64,000 bases of DNA from Brachionus plicatilis (taxonomy: Eukaryota > Rotifera > Eurotatoria > Ploima > Brachionidae), in the NCBI GenBank assembly GCA_010279815.1, contig QEOQ01000353.1, positions 331,751 through 395,750 of the forward strand, read 5' to 3'. This document shows positions 43,514 to 57,800 of the stretch, one piece after another; the first letter of the stretch is position 1; each line of letters opens with the position of its first letter. Below the pieces are notes generated by a model. It was not told the origin of the DNA. It ran no database searches and saw nothing but the letters and a program-made list of their open reading frames with translations. The translations under genes and the position numbers were made by a program.

Positions 43514-45879
43514 CGCCTATGGTAGCTCGTTGCACATAATGAGATATAAACACTGATAGAAATATACAATAAAATTTTTAGGGTTAAAAAAAGTTAAATA
43601 ATTTTTGCAAGAATAAAAAAAAATAGAACGAATAAATAATAATTGTTTGTGGTGCCTATGGAACGGTAGTTTGGGTACAAGACCGGAAGGCGTCGAAAAT
43701 GGATAAAATGGATAAATAATGTTTTTTGCTGGTTATGGTCAATAGCAGGTTAAAATCCCCAAATATTTACTTAAATTGCAAAAAAATGAATTAATTTCTA
43801 CAAAGAATTTTTGCCGATTAAAGCATGGATTTTTTCAAAAAATATTTAGAATATTTTAATGTTTTTTTCTCTGATTAAATTATTTTATTTATGTTCAAAG
43901 CATTTAACTTATGTTTTTTTTAATACACAAAGCCTTTATTGTTGTAATCTATTTCGAAGATTATTCTAGAAATTTAAAAAATTTTGTTAATAGAGAGAAA
44001 CAAAGATTGTGCAAACAGACTAAACAATTTAATGTCGATTGGTAAAAAAATTTGAATATTTTAACAATAATCTATGACAAAAAACTAAATATAAAGTCGA
44101 AATATTTATTTATAAGATTTTTTCTCTAATTCTTAAATAAACAAATTTTTAATAAAAGATCCTTTTATTTTAATAAATTAATTTTGTTTTTTTTTTGGTA
44201 CTTTTATGGTAATTGTAATCGAAATAAAGTTTAAAAAAAAAAATTTGTTTTTTTCTAATTATATTTGTTGAAAAAAAAATTAGATAAATAATATTAAAAA
44301 TATGGTTTTTCTATTAAATTTGTGGTATAATTTACAATTTTTATGGTATAATAATATTATGGCTTTATCATTTTAGAATATTTAAAATTTTGTCTGCTTG
44401 TGATAAAATAAATTTTGAAATATTGAGAATCAGTCAAAATGGGTTTCTTATAATTACAAAATTTGATAAGTGCATAAGAAGACTTAAGAAAATGTTGTTC
44501 CAATTTAGTTTGCTTGCTTTGATGGAATTTTTTATAAAATTTTTGTTTTCGTTTGAAAATATCATTTTTCGGATTCACTATTTATTATAAAGAAAATCAG
44601 TAAACAAAAAAATAATTTTGATTTTTTTGTAAAGAAAAATATTTCTATTGAAAATAAAAAAAATAATATCATAAATTGTTTCCAATTTTTTCTAAATAAA
44701 CCATGTTAATTTTTTGATGATTAAAAAAGAGTGAAAATAAAATAAAATTATAGAATATTCAAAAAAAAATAATAACTTGATTTGCTTCTATATCTATCGG
44801 AAAATTCTTAATTTTTTTTGTTGTCTCCAATTAGAATTTTTCTCACAAGATCTGATCTTCATGTCCAATTTTTAACACAATTTTTATTCCTTTCAATTTC
44901 ATCAATAAACTAGCCCTTAAATCAGTATTGTTACCGAAATACTTATTTTGGATTTCGAAAAATTATTAATAGAATTATGAATCTTTATCATTATTGAAAA
45001 TGATTTTTACAAATTACCATTAGATGATGTAATATAAAATCATATAAATTTTTGTCATCCAGAATTAAAGCAAATTGAAAAAAAATAAATAAGATGAATT
45101 AAATTTATAGATTTTGATAGATTATTAATAAATATTGTTAAAATTTTAATTTATCTTGTGTTGATTGAGTTTTGATATGAGCTCAAATGACAAGATGTAT
45201 TTAAAAATATTTTGGCTATCATTTATGGTTCAAAAAATGCTATTGTATTTTAATCAATACATATAATGCATTTTAAATTAGATTTAGATACCATAGTAGT
45301 CTTCCGTGTAAGACTTCTCCTCATGCTTTTTGCATGAGCTAATTATTATTATTATTATTTTTGATAAGGAATAATCATTTAAAAAAACAAAAATAAAAAA
45401 AGTTTTTACTTAAAAAAATTGCAAATTTTTTAAAAAATTTTAAATTTGACCACATTTTTTTTCTTTAAAATTATCTTTTTCAAAATATGTATAGCATTAG
45501 TTAAGTCGGAATTCTGTTTTTTAAAAAAAATTTTCCAATTTCTTATAATTTTTCAATCGATCATATTTCAAATATTCAAAAATTAATGTACTGAAATTAA
45601 TTAGTTAAAATTTTTTAAATCTTTGTCATATAACTAATAAATTTTAATATTCTAAAATAAATTAAATTTTTTTAAAATTTCCAATTCACTCTGCAATATT
45701 CTGCCACAGTTACCTTGGACACAAAAATACACAAAAAGCTAAAATTTCCATAGAAACAAAATTTATTATTTCAATCTATTTGATCGGCTCGAGCTTTTAT
45801 TTTAACTAATAATTTTGTTTTTTGGATAAACATTACATAAATTATTATATTAATACATTGATACTATCTGTTTGTTACA
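43514..45879. other. Intergenic region upstream of AK9
   Basis: A/T-rich with no supported exon. At 45298-45338 there are two short hairpins (AGTCTT/AAGACT and CTCATGC/GCATGAG) followed by an ATT microsatellite. The last 200 bp before 45880 include a GC-richer CGATCGGCTCGAGC-like stretch near 45780 that may belong to the AK9 promoter. Confidence 0.45.
45298..45358 (+). repeat. Double hairpin plus (ATT)n, possible LINE/SINE 3' end
   Basis: AGTCTT-CCGTGT-AAGACT and CTCATGC-TTTTT-GCATGAG are adjacent perfect hairpins followed by AATTATTATTATTATT. Stem-loops next to a short microsatellite are typical of the 3' ends of L2/CR1-type retroelements and their SINEs. Only this end is recognisable here. 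Confidence 0.35.
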
Positions 45880-48800
45880 ATGGCAGACGAGGCTAATCCT
45901 GAGACAAAGCCGTCTCAGGAAATACATGTACAAACAGGCGCCTCTGTCCACGATCTAAACCTCAAAGTAAAAACATCTATCTCCTTTAATTTTTTTTATT
46001 AGAATAAAAAAAATTTTAAATTAAAGAATCAATTTCCCAGAAAGTTCACTCTGCAGGATTTCTTAAACTTGGACCCTTTTGACGAAGATGAAGTAATTGC
46101 TGAAAAAATTCAGCCAAAAACTTATTAAAAACTTACCAAATAGGCAGAGCAGCGTTTTTTGACATCAAAGCCCACTTGTTTCCTGGTGGTGGGAAAGCCG
46201 GGCTCGGGCAAGAGCACAATTGCCAAAAAACTAGCTGCTGAATGGAAGGCAGAGTTGGTCAACCGTAAAACTTCACTTTTTCTCCTGGCACCAAAATACT
46301 TTTTTCTCTTTTAGCCACTGATCTTATTCTAACAAGCATAAAAAACAACACTGACCTGGGCAAAAAAGCCCAGGACATTTTGCTCAAAGGCGAAGCCATA
46401 CCAGAATCAATAGTGGCCCACATGATTGACGAAAAGATCAACTCGCCAGAAGTGGCTCATCACGGATACGTTCTGGACGGCTTTCCGTCCCAGAGCGAAA
46501 ACAATTTTGACATTGGTCAACAAATGGAAATGATGAAAAATTGGAAACTTCAACCAGATTTTATAATCAATCTAAGAGTATTAAATAAAAATTTAAAAAA
46601 AAAAAAAAAAATTTTTTTTTTTATTTTTGCATTTAGATACCGGACAAAGACCTGACTCGGCGAAGAGTGCACCAAAAGGTGGACCCGATATCGGGCAATT
46701 TGTACATTAAAGAAATGTATGCACCAAACAAGCCAAAGGCTGTGAAAAAAGAAGAGACAGAGACCGAGGAAGGAGATGAGGAAGAGGCCGAAGAGATGGA
46801 AGAAGAGCGACCAGAGGAGGCTCAGGACGAGTTTTTTGCCGTGATTGCCAATGACGTGGTCGAAAGACTGGTCATTCGACCCGAGGACACTCTCTCCTAT
46901 GTACAATCATCCCTTGGCACCTTCAAAGAAGCGTTGTTGCGCGTCCTGGAGGATCAAATGGCCAACATGGACCAGTCTTACTTGATCGAACTTGACTCCA
47001 ACTTGTCGCCTACCATTTTAATCAAGCAATTGCTGCTGCGATTGGAAAGCTATCCGATCCGCAAGGCAGCCAAGGTATTGAGGATGAGCGAGCCTGTTGA
47101 GGTCAATGAGGAAGAGGCCGCAAATACGGACCATTTTGTAGACACCATTGAAATTGAGGAGAACCTCAGCTCTTTACAGTCCAGGAAAAAGCTGTCTGGC
47201 AAATTTAAATGGAGACGCAGCAAGTGCGCTTTTTATTGTCCTGTGAGCCTCAAGGACGGAAAGATAGTGAGCGGAAAGCCGGACTATGCGGCCTCTTTTT
47301 TGGACAAAATTTATCTAATGGCTGACGAAAATCGTCTCAGAGATTTTCTCAAAAATCCAAGACCCTATCTCCGACTGCCTCAGCCCAGAGCCCCGTGTAA
47401 GCTGAGCATTTTGGGCACGCCATTCTCTGGCAAAACAAGCTTGAGTGCACTGTTGGCCAAAAAATACAACGCCAGCGTCATTGACATGAAGAGTTTGATG
47501 GAGCCTAGGATCAAAAAGGCCAACGATGAACTGAGAGACAGAGTCACTGTGGAGGCTACACAGAGCGCCATTGACCAAATAAAACAAAAGTTTAGGGAAA
47601 AATTGGAGCAAGAGAAGGTGAAGCGAGAGCAGGAGCAAGCTGAGCGCGCTGCGATGCTTGCCGAGTCACAGGAGGCCCAACAGGATCAAGAGAGTCAAGA
47701 GGTACGGGAGCCAGCAGAGGAAAAGACCGAATTGTCCGAACAAGAGCCTGAGGACAAACAAAACCAAAACGAGGACAACTTTGATATTCAAAAAGAAGAA
47801 TCGATTGTCAATGAACCCATTGATTATTCCAAACTGGACCCCAATGTCACTTATTCCGAAGAGAATGACATAACAGTGAACCCAGACCATCCAGATATCC
47901 AGTTCGCCATTGATAAAGCATTAGAGGATTTGGCCAAGCAGCAGTTTAACTTGCCGCCCTCGGAGTACATCAAAGTGTTGCAGGATGAGTTGGACAGGAC
48001 TAGAAAAAATAGAGCTAAAATTGATCCGACTGCTGCCAATGATGGCGGATGGATTCTGGACAATTTTCCCAATGATTCAGAGCAATTGAACGCCATGGCC
48101 GAGAGCAATATCATTCCGGACACTTTTCTTATTTTGCAGGACTCTAGTGATGACTCGTCCATTTTGTCCAAGCGATGGTATCAATTAAATAAGGATGAAA
48201 TTGATCAGCGCATTACCAAGCGGCTTGCTGATGAAGCTAGTCAAAAAGCGGAAAAATTAAAAAAGTAAACTAATTTTTTTTAGATTTTTACTAAAAAAAA
48301 ATTTTCTAGTCTCTTTGCTTGTTTTTGTTTTAATTTATAATCGCCAAAATTTAAAAATTAAAATTTGTTGCCAGCAAAATTTAATTAAGAATAAATCAAA
48401 ATTATGGATCTTACTAAAACATCCAACATTCCACTCTTTTTTGAGCCCAATTTATTTAACAAAAAAAAATCATATTTTTGAAAGATTGGGTCATTTTTAA
48501 AAATTAAGTCATTTTTTTCTAAAATTAAAATTTTAGTTTTTTTTTTTCAAATTACTATATGCTTTTTGTTCGAATCACTGAAACTTTAGTTGGTCTTTCT
48601 AGATGTAAGATAATACAATTATATTCTGAATTTAAGGATCACAAAATTATTCTTTTTGTTTACATATAACATATAAAAATGTTTTTTTCTTTTATAATGA
48701 AAACTTTTTTTTCATAATAAAACAATTTGAACCTAAAGCATCGCTTCTTTGGCAAATTGAAGTTCATGATCAAATGTAAATTTCAAATCAAAATTTTTAG

Positions 48801-51800
48801 TTTTTGATTTAATTAAAAATTTTCTCTTTCAATTTTTTAATAATGAATGACCAAACTATATTTATTTAATCTATGATTAGATAGAAAATTAGATGAATTT
48901 TTATCTGAAATTCTTAATTAATATTTTGAAATTTTGCAATATAAAATTTAACTTTTTTTCGCTGTAGTATATTTTAATTAATATCAAAATATCATTTAAA
49001 GTCATAATTTGGATACCTTAATGTCGATTTTAAATTATTCTCTTAAAGTTTTCAAATAAAGATTTTAGAAGATTCAATTAAAGATCAATTGGAAAAAAAA
49101 ATTTTTTTTAAATGCAAATAATAAATATCTGATTTTTAATTTAAAAAAAATTAAAAAAATCTAATTTCATCATTTTTATTAAGATTTGATTATGATCATG
49201 AATTTCAAGTTGCTCACTTTTTTGACTAAATTTAAAATTTTTTAGAATTTTATCAAATTTTAAGGTTTAATTTTAGAATTATTTTTGGGAAAGAAAATTT
49301 CTATATTATTTTATTAATGATAAGTGATATTCTAGATAAGGCCACATAATGCCTACCGTGAGTGAAAAATTGCTCATTCTAATGTCTGGAATAAAACTTT
49401 GTTTAAAGTCATAGCAAAGCTTTTCCAAAATGAAACTGATGATTTTCTGAGTGAAAATGATTTTGAATTTTTAATGAACTTTAATTAAAAAATGGCAAAT
49501 TAAAGTCAAAAAAATATTAAAAAAATTAATATTATTAAATGTCAAAATTATATCACTCTTCTCAAAATAGTAAAATCATTAATAAAAAGGTAATAAAAAT
49601 AATTTCAAGAAAGGGTAGGTGGTCGAACCATTAATGAGATATTGATATTTTTTTAAAAGACTTTTATATTGGCTCTTTTCTGTAACAAAACAAAAATGAT
49701 AAGAATTTCAAAATTACAGAGAGAATCAACTGCGAAAAGACTAGTAAAAAAACTAAATCTTTTTGAATTAATAATAAGCAAATTCCTCATTATTATTTCT
49801 AAGACATTCTACCTCTCAACTTCACCAGTCCTCTAATTTTTTTTCTTAAATAATTTTAATTAATTTAATATAATATTTAAAAAAATTTTGACAAACAAAT
49901 TGTTTAAAATTTAAAAAAATAGTTCGGAAAAACTAAATTGGCACAAACAATTTATCATCTTAACTTACTTTCTAAATAGCAGACCATCTTGGTTTCAGAG
50001 TTTTGTCAGAAATTCTATCTTGGTTGGATAAGGTTGAAAAAAACATAAAAAAGCTATAAAAACATAAATTATGTGACTTACACATAAGTAAAATTTTATT
50101 TTTATAAAAAAGTGAAAAAACATAATCTTATTTTAATAAATAGTTAAAAACACATAAATTGATTTTGAATTAATTTTATATTATTTGTAGAAAAGTGAAA
50201 AAAACATGAAAAAAATTAGAATAAAAAAAATGACTAAAACATTCATTTATGCTTTTTTCACTTTCCCGGAACTTTTTTTGAAATAAATTTAATTAAGTTT
50301 TTTTCTTGAAAAATTCATTTAATGTTTTTTTTCAACTCTGTGAATTTATTTTTGGTACATTTTTTTTTTTTTTATTTATGTGTTGTTTTTAGGTTTTCAC
50401 TTTTTTTATGTTTTTTTCAGCCTAACTCATCTTTGCTATAAACTTTTTTTTGTCAATTGATTTTTCAAATATTAAGATGTTTTTTTTTTAAAGAGATGCT
50501 GAGCTCAAAAAAGTTCACAGCATTGAAATGGAGATAAAAGAAGAGGATGAGAATGCGGAAAAAGAAAGCGAAGAAGATCCAAAATTACTGGAAAAAATAG
50601 TCGAGGAAGATGAGCTTAGAGATCGCAAAAAATTGGACGAGAAGAAGTCATCAATAAAATCATCAGAACCGGGATATCCACTAAAAGGCCCAGAGACACA
50701 AGAATTCTTGAATAAACTAAAGCCTATTTTGGATACAATCAAAGGTATTCAAAATTCAGTGTCCACAATTACCGGTTCAGATCCATCTTTTATTGATATA
50801 AACAAAAAGTCTTCTGAGCCAGAAAAAAGCATTGAAGATTTGGCTGCTGAGTCGGCAAATATAGTTGAGAAAATTTTTCAATTCCGTGCAATTGATTTTG
50901 ACGGAATTGATGAAGAAGAGCCCGAAGAGAATGATGAGGAGGAAGAGGAAAAAGAAGAGGAAGAAGAGGAAGAATTCGAAGATGTCGAAGAGGATGGCGA
51001 CGAGAACATTTTTGATCCTAGCCTTAGGGAGAAAAAAATCTCCTTCGGAGAGACTAGTCACTATTGTCCTGTCGCTTTGTATTCCAAGTATACCCTTGTG
51101 CCAGGCAACCCGGAAATTCAGTGCAAGTACAGGGAAAGGTTTTACCGATTTTCAAGTGAAGATGCCAAAAAAGAGTTCATGGATAATCCGCTTAAGTACT
51201 TGCCGAACTCACGCCGCAAGTTAAAGATGCCACCGCCAAGGATTTTGGTCTTGGGACCGCGTGGCTCGGGCAAAAGCACTCAAGCCAGATTTTTGGCAGA
51301 GAAATTAAATCTTTTTCATGTGAAATTCCGCGACTACTTACAGGAGCTGATTATTGGCAAAACAAAAAAAAAGATTGACTATGAACGAGAAGAGGACAAG
51401 GAAGAAGAGGACCAACCTGATGATGACGAAGATGATGAGGAAGAGAAAAAGTTTGTTTTTTATTTTTTTTCTTTAATTGCACAATTTCTCTGAAAAAGTG
51501 GGGATCTATCAAAACATAGAAAAAAAATATATATGGCAAAAAAATATAGAATGAAAAATATAGAATTTTAAAAATATTTAAATGTCAATTATGTTGAAAA
51601 ATAAAATGTAGTATAGAATATTTTAAACTACAAATCTTACTCTTAAATTAATATAATTAATTAATTATCTAACAATAAACAAGCAATACCATAATATACA
51701 ATTCAATTGTTTTGGATTCGTATTTTGAAACAATTTTTTTGATTTTTTTCTAATTGAGCTTAATATTTTTATTATTTTTAATCAATTCTTGAAAAAAAAT

Positions 51801-54800
51801 TTTTTTTCAAAATAAAGATGCGTGTCCTTTTATAAAAAAAATTTTCTTTTTTCTACATTTCCTAAATTATTTATTTTTTCTATATTATTTTGATTATTTT
51901 TTTTTGGCAATTCAATATTTTTGTCCATTATATATTTTTTTTGCTATGTTTTAATATACCTCCTGAAAAAGTATCAACTTTTTTTATTAGATTAAAAGAG
52001 GAAAAAAATGCTGAGCCTTTGCCAGAGTTGACTGAACGTGAAGAAACAATCAAGGCCTATTTGGAAAAAGATGAAGTACTACCAACTGAAATAATGGACG
52101 AAATTTTGCCACAATTATGGAACGAAGAGCCCTACAGGTATTTAAATGAGAAATAAATTGAAATAAAATTATTAAAATATCTTTGGCGAATAGATCTAGA
52201 GGCTTTGTGTTGGAAGGATTTCCTAATAATGACAGTCAAGCTCATTATCTGATGGACAAAGGATTTTTTCCTGATGCAGTCATTATACTTCGTGTAGAGG
52301 ATGAAGATGTGGTCAAACGCCTATTGCCTGAAAGACTTGAGTCGTGGAGGGCTAAAATGAACGCCAAAAAAGAACGCAAAATGCAAAAGGCCAAGCGAAA
52401 GAGGGAAAAATTAGTAATTAAAATTTTTTATTAATTTTGAAATAAATTTTGATTTTAAAAATGTTTTTTCTTAGTTGCTTCAAATGAAGCAAAGACGTGA
52501 AGAGGAAATAGCAAAATATGAAGAAAATAGACAAAAGAAAGAGGAAGAGGTAAAAATTAATTTTTTTGTAAAATTTAACCTCGTTAATATGACTGTAAAA
52601 ACTTGGATCTGAAAAATTTTTTTTTTTAAATTCTAAAATCAATAAATATCTCATTTAAAATATTTAAAAAAGGATGATTTCGGTTTATTTTTCATTTAGA
52701 AAATTTAAAAAATTTTTTTAATTTTTCTTTGTTCTAAATTTAAGTGTTTTATTATTATTTTAATTATAGGTTATTATAATTATTTTAAATCTTAATTTTT
52801 TTAATTTCTAATTTTTTAAATAGAAAATTGGAAATTTTACCATAACTAATTTGAAAATGATAACTTAAATTTGCATTAACTTTATTTATTTTAATTTAAT
52901 ATTTTAAGTTAATTTACGTAAAATTAAGTATTTTTAAGTAAAATCGTTCTGAAATGGTTTAAGCCAAAAAATATGTTTTTTTCGCTAAAAAATGAAGAAC
53001 AATTTCTTTTATTTTTAATTTTGAAAAAAATAATTTCAAAAAGTTTCAAGGTTAGTCAACAGACTAGTGCCCTTATCTATTGCTAGACTGATTAACACTT
53101 TATTTATTCATAAAAAAAATTAAATTTTTAAAAAATAATTTTTATGTTCATAAAAAAAAAAACAATTAATTTATTTTTCTATAATTCAAAAAATAAGGTT
53201 TTTTTAATTCAAATTTAAATTACCAAAACTCTTAATTGATTTTTCATTAATCAAGTTATTATTATTAAACATTGACAATTTAAATGTACTAAACTTTAGT
53301 AACAATTTATCAACAATTAATTTATTCGATAATCTTGAATAAACATATTTAAATGTTTTTTCAACATTTTTTGATCTTGATCCACATTCAAAACAAAATT
53401 TAAATAAAGAAAATTTTAAAATAATGTAAAAGAGTTTAAATAAATTTGATAAATTTGATAAATTGAATTAAGTAATTGCAGATCATTTTTTTTATCTAAT
53501 AAGTAAATTTAAGTTAATTTATGTTTTAAAGGCAGCGGAGAACGGGGAAGAATATGAAGACGACGAAGAATTTGACGTGGATGCCTTAATTCAGGATGAA
53601 TTTGCCGATCATTTACAAGAAGAGGAAGATGTTGAGGAGGCACAAGAAGACGAAGTTAAAGAGAACATGATAAATGACATCAAAGCTCGCTTTGACAACG
53701 AATTAAGCTATTTGGACTTGGTTAAGGTAACAAAAAACTTTTATTAAAAAAATTCAAAAAATATCTTTATTTTGATAATTTTTAAAAATTTGAGAAAAAA
53801 ATATTTTTACAAAGTTTTTTTTTATTTAAAGTGCCCAAAATCATACACTGTAATCTGACATATTAATTTCGAGTCTAACAAATCCCAGTAGGATTCTATC
53901 AATCTTGATGAATGAAAATTTTGTTTATAAATTTATGTCATCTTAGTATAAATTTCAAAAGTATTAAAAATTAGAATTCTGAGATTACAGTTTATGAATT
54001 TGGAAATTAAAAAAAAAATTTCTAATTTTTATTCTTATTTATTTAAAAAATTGTAATTAAAGAAAAATTTTTTTAAATGGTGCATTTCTTCATCGACAAA
54101 TAAAAAATTTCATACTATTTTCAAAAAACATGAAAAAAGCACGATGTTCGAGACGATTGCATCAAAAAAAGAATATTTAGTTTTTGTTTTTTTAAAACAA
54201 AATACTTTAAATTTCATCTTTTGTATACAAGTTATAAATAACTTTCTTAAAAAATAAAAAATATCTAATACTATAGTAAATTAGAATTTTTTTGCTTTAA
54301 AAATAATCTTTTAAAAAAACATTCAATGTCATTTAAAAAATAAAGGAAATATTAAAATTATAAAGTTGGTGAATGAGTATTATAATGCGGAAAAATAAGT
54401 TCAATTTTTTAACAAAAGATTTTTATACTTAATAAACTATGAAATTTTTTAAGATACTAAAAATCTTTATCTAAAAATTTAAAAGGAGCTAGCAATATTT
54501 TAATTCATCATTATCTACTCGAAAATTTGTTTTTTAAAAACAAAATCCATCAAAAAAAAGCGAAAAAACACTTGGTGTAAATTGAAGCTTCACTTTTGAA
54601 TGAAAATGGTAAAGTTTAAAGTATTTTGTTTTAAAAGAACAAAAACTGAATATTCTTTGTTTAATGCAGTCTTTTTAATCTCAATTTACTTATGGCAAAT
54701 TGAAGTTTGAGATCAAGATTAAAAGATCAAAATATAAAATTTAATATTTTTTTAAACAAAGAAAACAAAACTTTTTCTTCAATCGGTTTAAATTTTTTAA

Positions 54801-57800
54801 TGGATTTAAAATGAAAACTATCAGAGACAAACAAATTTTTATGTTTTAAAATTTAGAATTTGTTTAAGTGGGAAAATTTTATAATTAAAAAAAAATTATA
54901 AACTAAAATTTTTCTTATTTATTGAAAATAGGTTTTGTGAAGTTCAGTACAAAAGAATAGAGCAAAGTATAAAAAAATTTAATAACTTTTTTTCTAAAAG
55001 TTTAAAATTAATTCTGTGAAAGCAGAATGATGCAACATTCAAAGTTGCATTAACTGTAGAAGTCTGCTAATGATATGCAAAATCTCTGCAAAATGCACTC
55101 CGCTCGATTAAATTGAAATTTAATTTCTGCTAAACTTTGCAAAATTAGCAGACCTTGATATTTGATGCAACTTTGAATGTTGCACTTTGATGCATTTACA
55201 GAATTAAGTTTAAGTATTTAGAAAAAAAAGTTATTCAATTTTTTTATCATTTTTTACTGAATTTCACAAAGCCTTGAAAAAAATAATAATTAAAAAAATT
55301 ATTTACTAAAATTCTTCTTATTGATTGAAAAAGATAATAATTAAAAAAAGGCAGATTGAAGTTTGAGATCAAGATCAAAAGATCAAAATATAAATTGTAA
55401 TATTTTTTTTTTAATAATAGAGAAAAAATAAATTTTTCAAAAGCAATTGCTTGACATATCATGTTAAAATTTTAAAATATCCCTTTTTATTGAACTTTAG
55501 GAGGTTTAAATATTTTAATTAATTTTAGTGAAAACTTACTTTTAAAGACAAAAAAATTAACTGTTTTAAAATTTAAAATTTATTTAAGTAGAAAAAAAAA
55601 ATTATTTCAGTTTGAATGAATGGATATAAAAGCTATAAATTTGAATTTATGAATTAACTTAACTTGAATTATTTAAATTATTGATTGTTTTTGTTAGATA
55701 AATTAGAGATCAATCATTTTGATGGTAATTTGATAATAAACCATTATTAGACATACCATGTCTAGTAATGTTTAGTATTTATTTGTTAAAAATTATTAAA
55801 ATCATTAGATCAATTAAGTTTTAAAATTTTAAATGGTCGTTTTGATCTAAAAATTTTATCTGAAACTTCAATTTGCCTAAAAAAATTATTTACCAAAATT
55901 TTTCTTATTAATTGGAAAAAATAATAATTAAAAAAAATTATTTACTAAAATTTTTCTTATTGATTGGAAAAAATAATTATTAAAAAAAAATCCTTCATAA
56001 TTTTTCTTATTAATTGGAAAAAATAAAAATTAAAAATTACATCAGGATGTTATGCAAGAAGTCCTAGTTCCAAGATTCACAGTGGACTCGAACCGCAAGC
56101 CGAACATTGTCCGATACTTGGTCAAAAAGCGACTAAAACGCTTCATAGACAACCGGCAGTCTCTTTTCGAAAGAGTGTACCCAGTTAAACTTCGCGTTGC
56201 CAACAAACTAATTGACTTTGGCTACAAACAACTGAGCCGATTTGGCCGATGGTGTCCAGTCAAACAATCCGAACAGCAGCCAGTGCAGACATTTTACAAT
56301 GAAAAAAAAAAGCCCTATCCGGCCATTTACCGCTCTTTTGTCTACTTTTTTTCATCCAAAGAGTCCAGAGAGTCATTCAGCCAAGATCCCTTGAAATACT
56401 TGAACCAGCCGTCGCCACTGTCAGTGGTGCCGTTCAAAATAAGCATCATTGGACCGCCCAAGAGCGGCAAAACAACCCTGGCCAAGAGATTTGCCAACGA
56501 ATTCGGCTGCGTGAGACTGTCAGCTGGCGAGGCAGTGCGCGCAGTCCTCGACAACCAGCCTTACACAGAGCTGGCCGAGAACATACGCTCGTACTTGATC
56601 AAGGGAAAGACTGTGCCCGACGAGCTCACCATTCAGTGCATCGAGCTGGCCATTCTGGACGTTAGGTGTCAGCTGCGCGGATTTGTTTTGGACAACTTTC
56701 CGCTCACCAAGGAACAGGTCAAAATAATGACCGAGCGAAGCTTGATACCAGTCAAGGTGATCGAGCTGAAGTGCCACATCAAAGAGGTCATGCAGAGGTG
56801 CATCAAGGACCGGACAGCGGCGGACAGAATGACCAGTGGTCTCATCCTAAATGACAGTCCCGAAATAATCGGCTACAAGCTCAAGGAATGGAAAAATGAA
56901 ATAGCTTTTTTGAGAGACTGGTATTCCAATGAGCACAAAAATTTGGTTCAACTTGACGCCACACAGTCCAAGTGGAACTTGTGGCACCAGGCAAAAAAAA
57001 TTGGCTTCGACTCAGTGCGCACCATTCAAGTGTATTTGGACCGGATTAGCCGGCATGAGGCGGCATGCATTGCCCATTTGTGTGTTACTTATGATGAAAT
57101 GGTGAGCAGATTGGGAAACTTTGAACAGTATTGTCCGGTGTCATTGGCAGAGAACGATGAATTGGTAGACTGCACAGAGGACAGAAGCATGAACCATGTG
57201 GCAGAGTATCAAGGCTTTTACTACAAGATGAAGTCAAAAAAAGAGCTGGACATGTTTTTGGCTGAGCCAGATAAGTACGTGCCGCCAAAGGCACCGCGTA
57301 AACTTCCAGCTCCAAATTTACTGCCCAGAAAGCGAAGTGGTGTTCAGGTTAAAGAAATGTTTCCCAAGCCGGTAGAGCTGAACGGATATTGTCCAGTTAC
57401 TTTTTACAATGGAAAGATGCGCTATGAGGCGTTGGAACAGGGTCTGGCCGATTATGCGGCCGAGTACAAGACCAAGCTTTATTTTATGGCTAATGGTGAA
57501 ATGCTCGAGCTTTTTTTGAAAAAGCCCGAAGTTTACAGTGCCCTCAAGTTGCCGCATAAACTGCCGCCTGTCAAGAAAAATCTAAATTTGCTCGAGTTGC
57601 CAATGACTGGTTATTTGGAGCAGACTGTGGCTGAATTGCTCAAGAAAGCGCTGAGTCAAGTGGGAAATTTTAAGCCTAAATTTCCGTTCTTGACACCTAC
57701 CAAATCCGCATTGCTCTATGTGGCCTATTATCTAAAAGGTTTATTTAACAAAATAACAGAGTTGTTTAAAAGTCCCAAAAAAAAGTCCAAGCCCGGACCC

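Larger units (their letters stand above)
53727..56045 (+). other. AK9 intron 10, packed with transposons
   Basis: A 2319-nt intron containing a left fragment of a GGCAAATTGAAG element (54694-54930), the second GGTTTTGTGAAG MITE (54931-55273), and a complete related element (55350-55877). Short repeats of TTTCTTATTRATTGGAAAAAA lie at 55900-56030. No exon is seen. Confidence 0.8.

Noticed and set aside
56342..57557. Minus-strand open frames opposite AK9 exon 11
   Set aside because: They are antisense shadows; the plus frame carries the P-loop and CPV modules and keeps phase with neighbouring exons.
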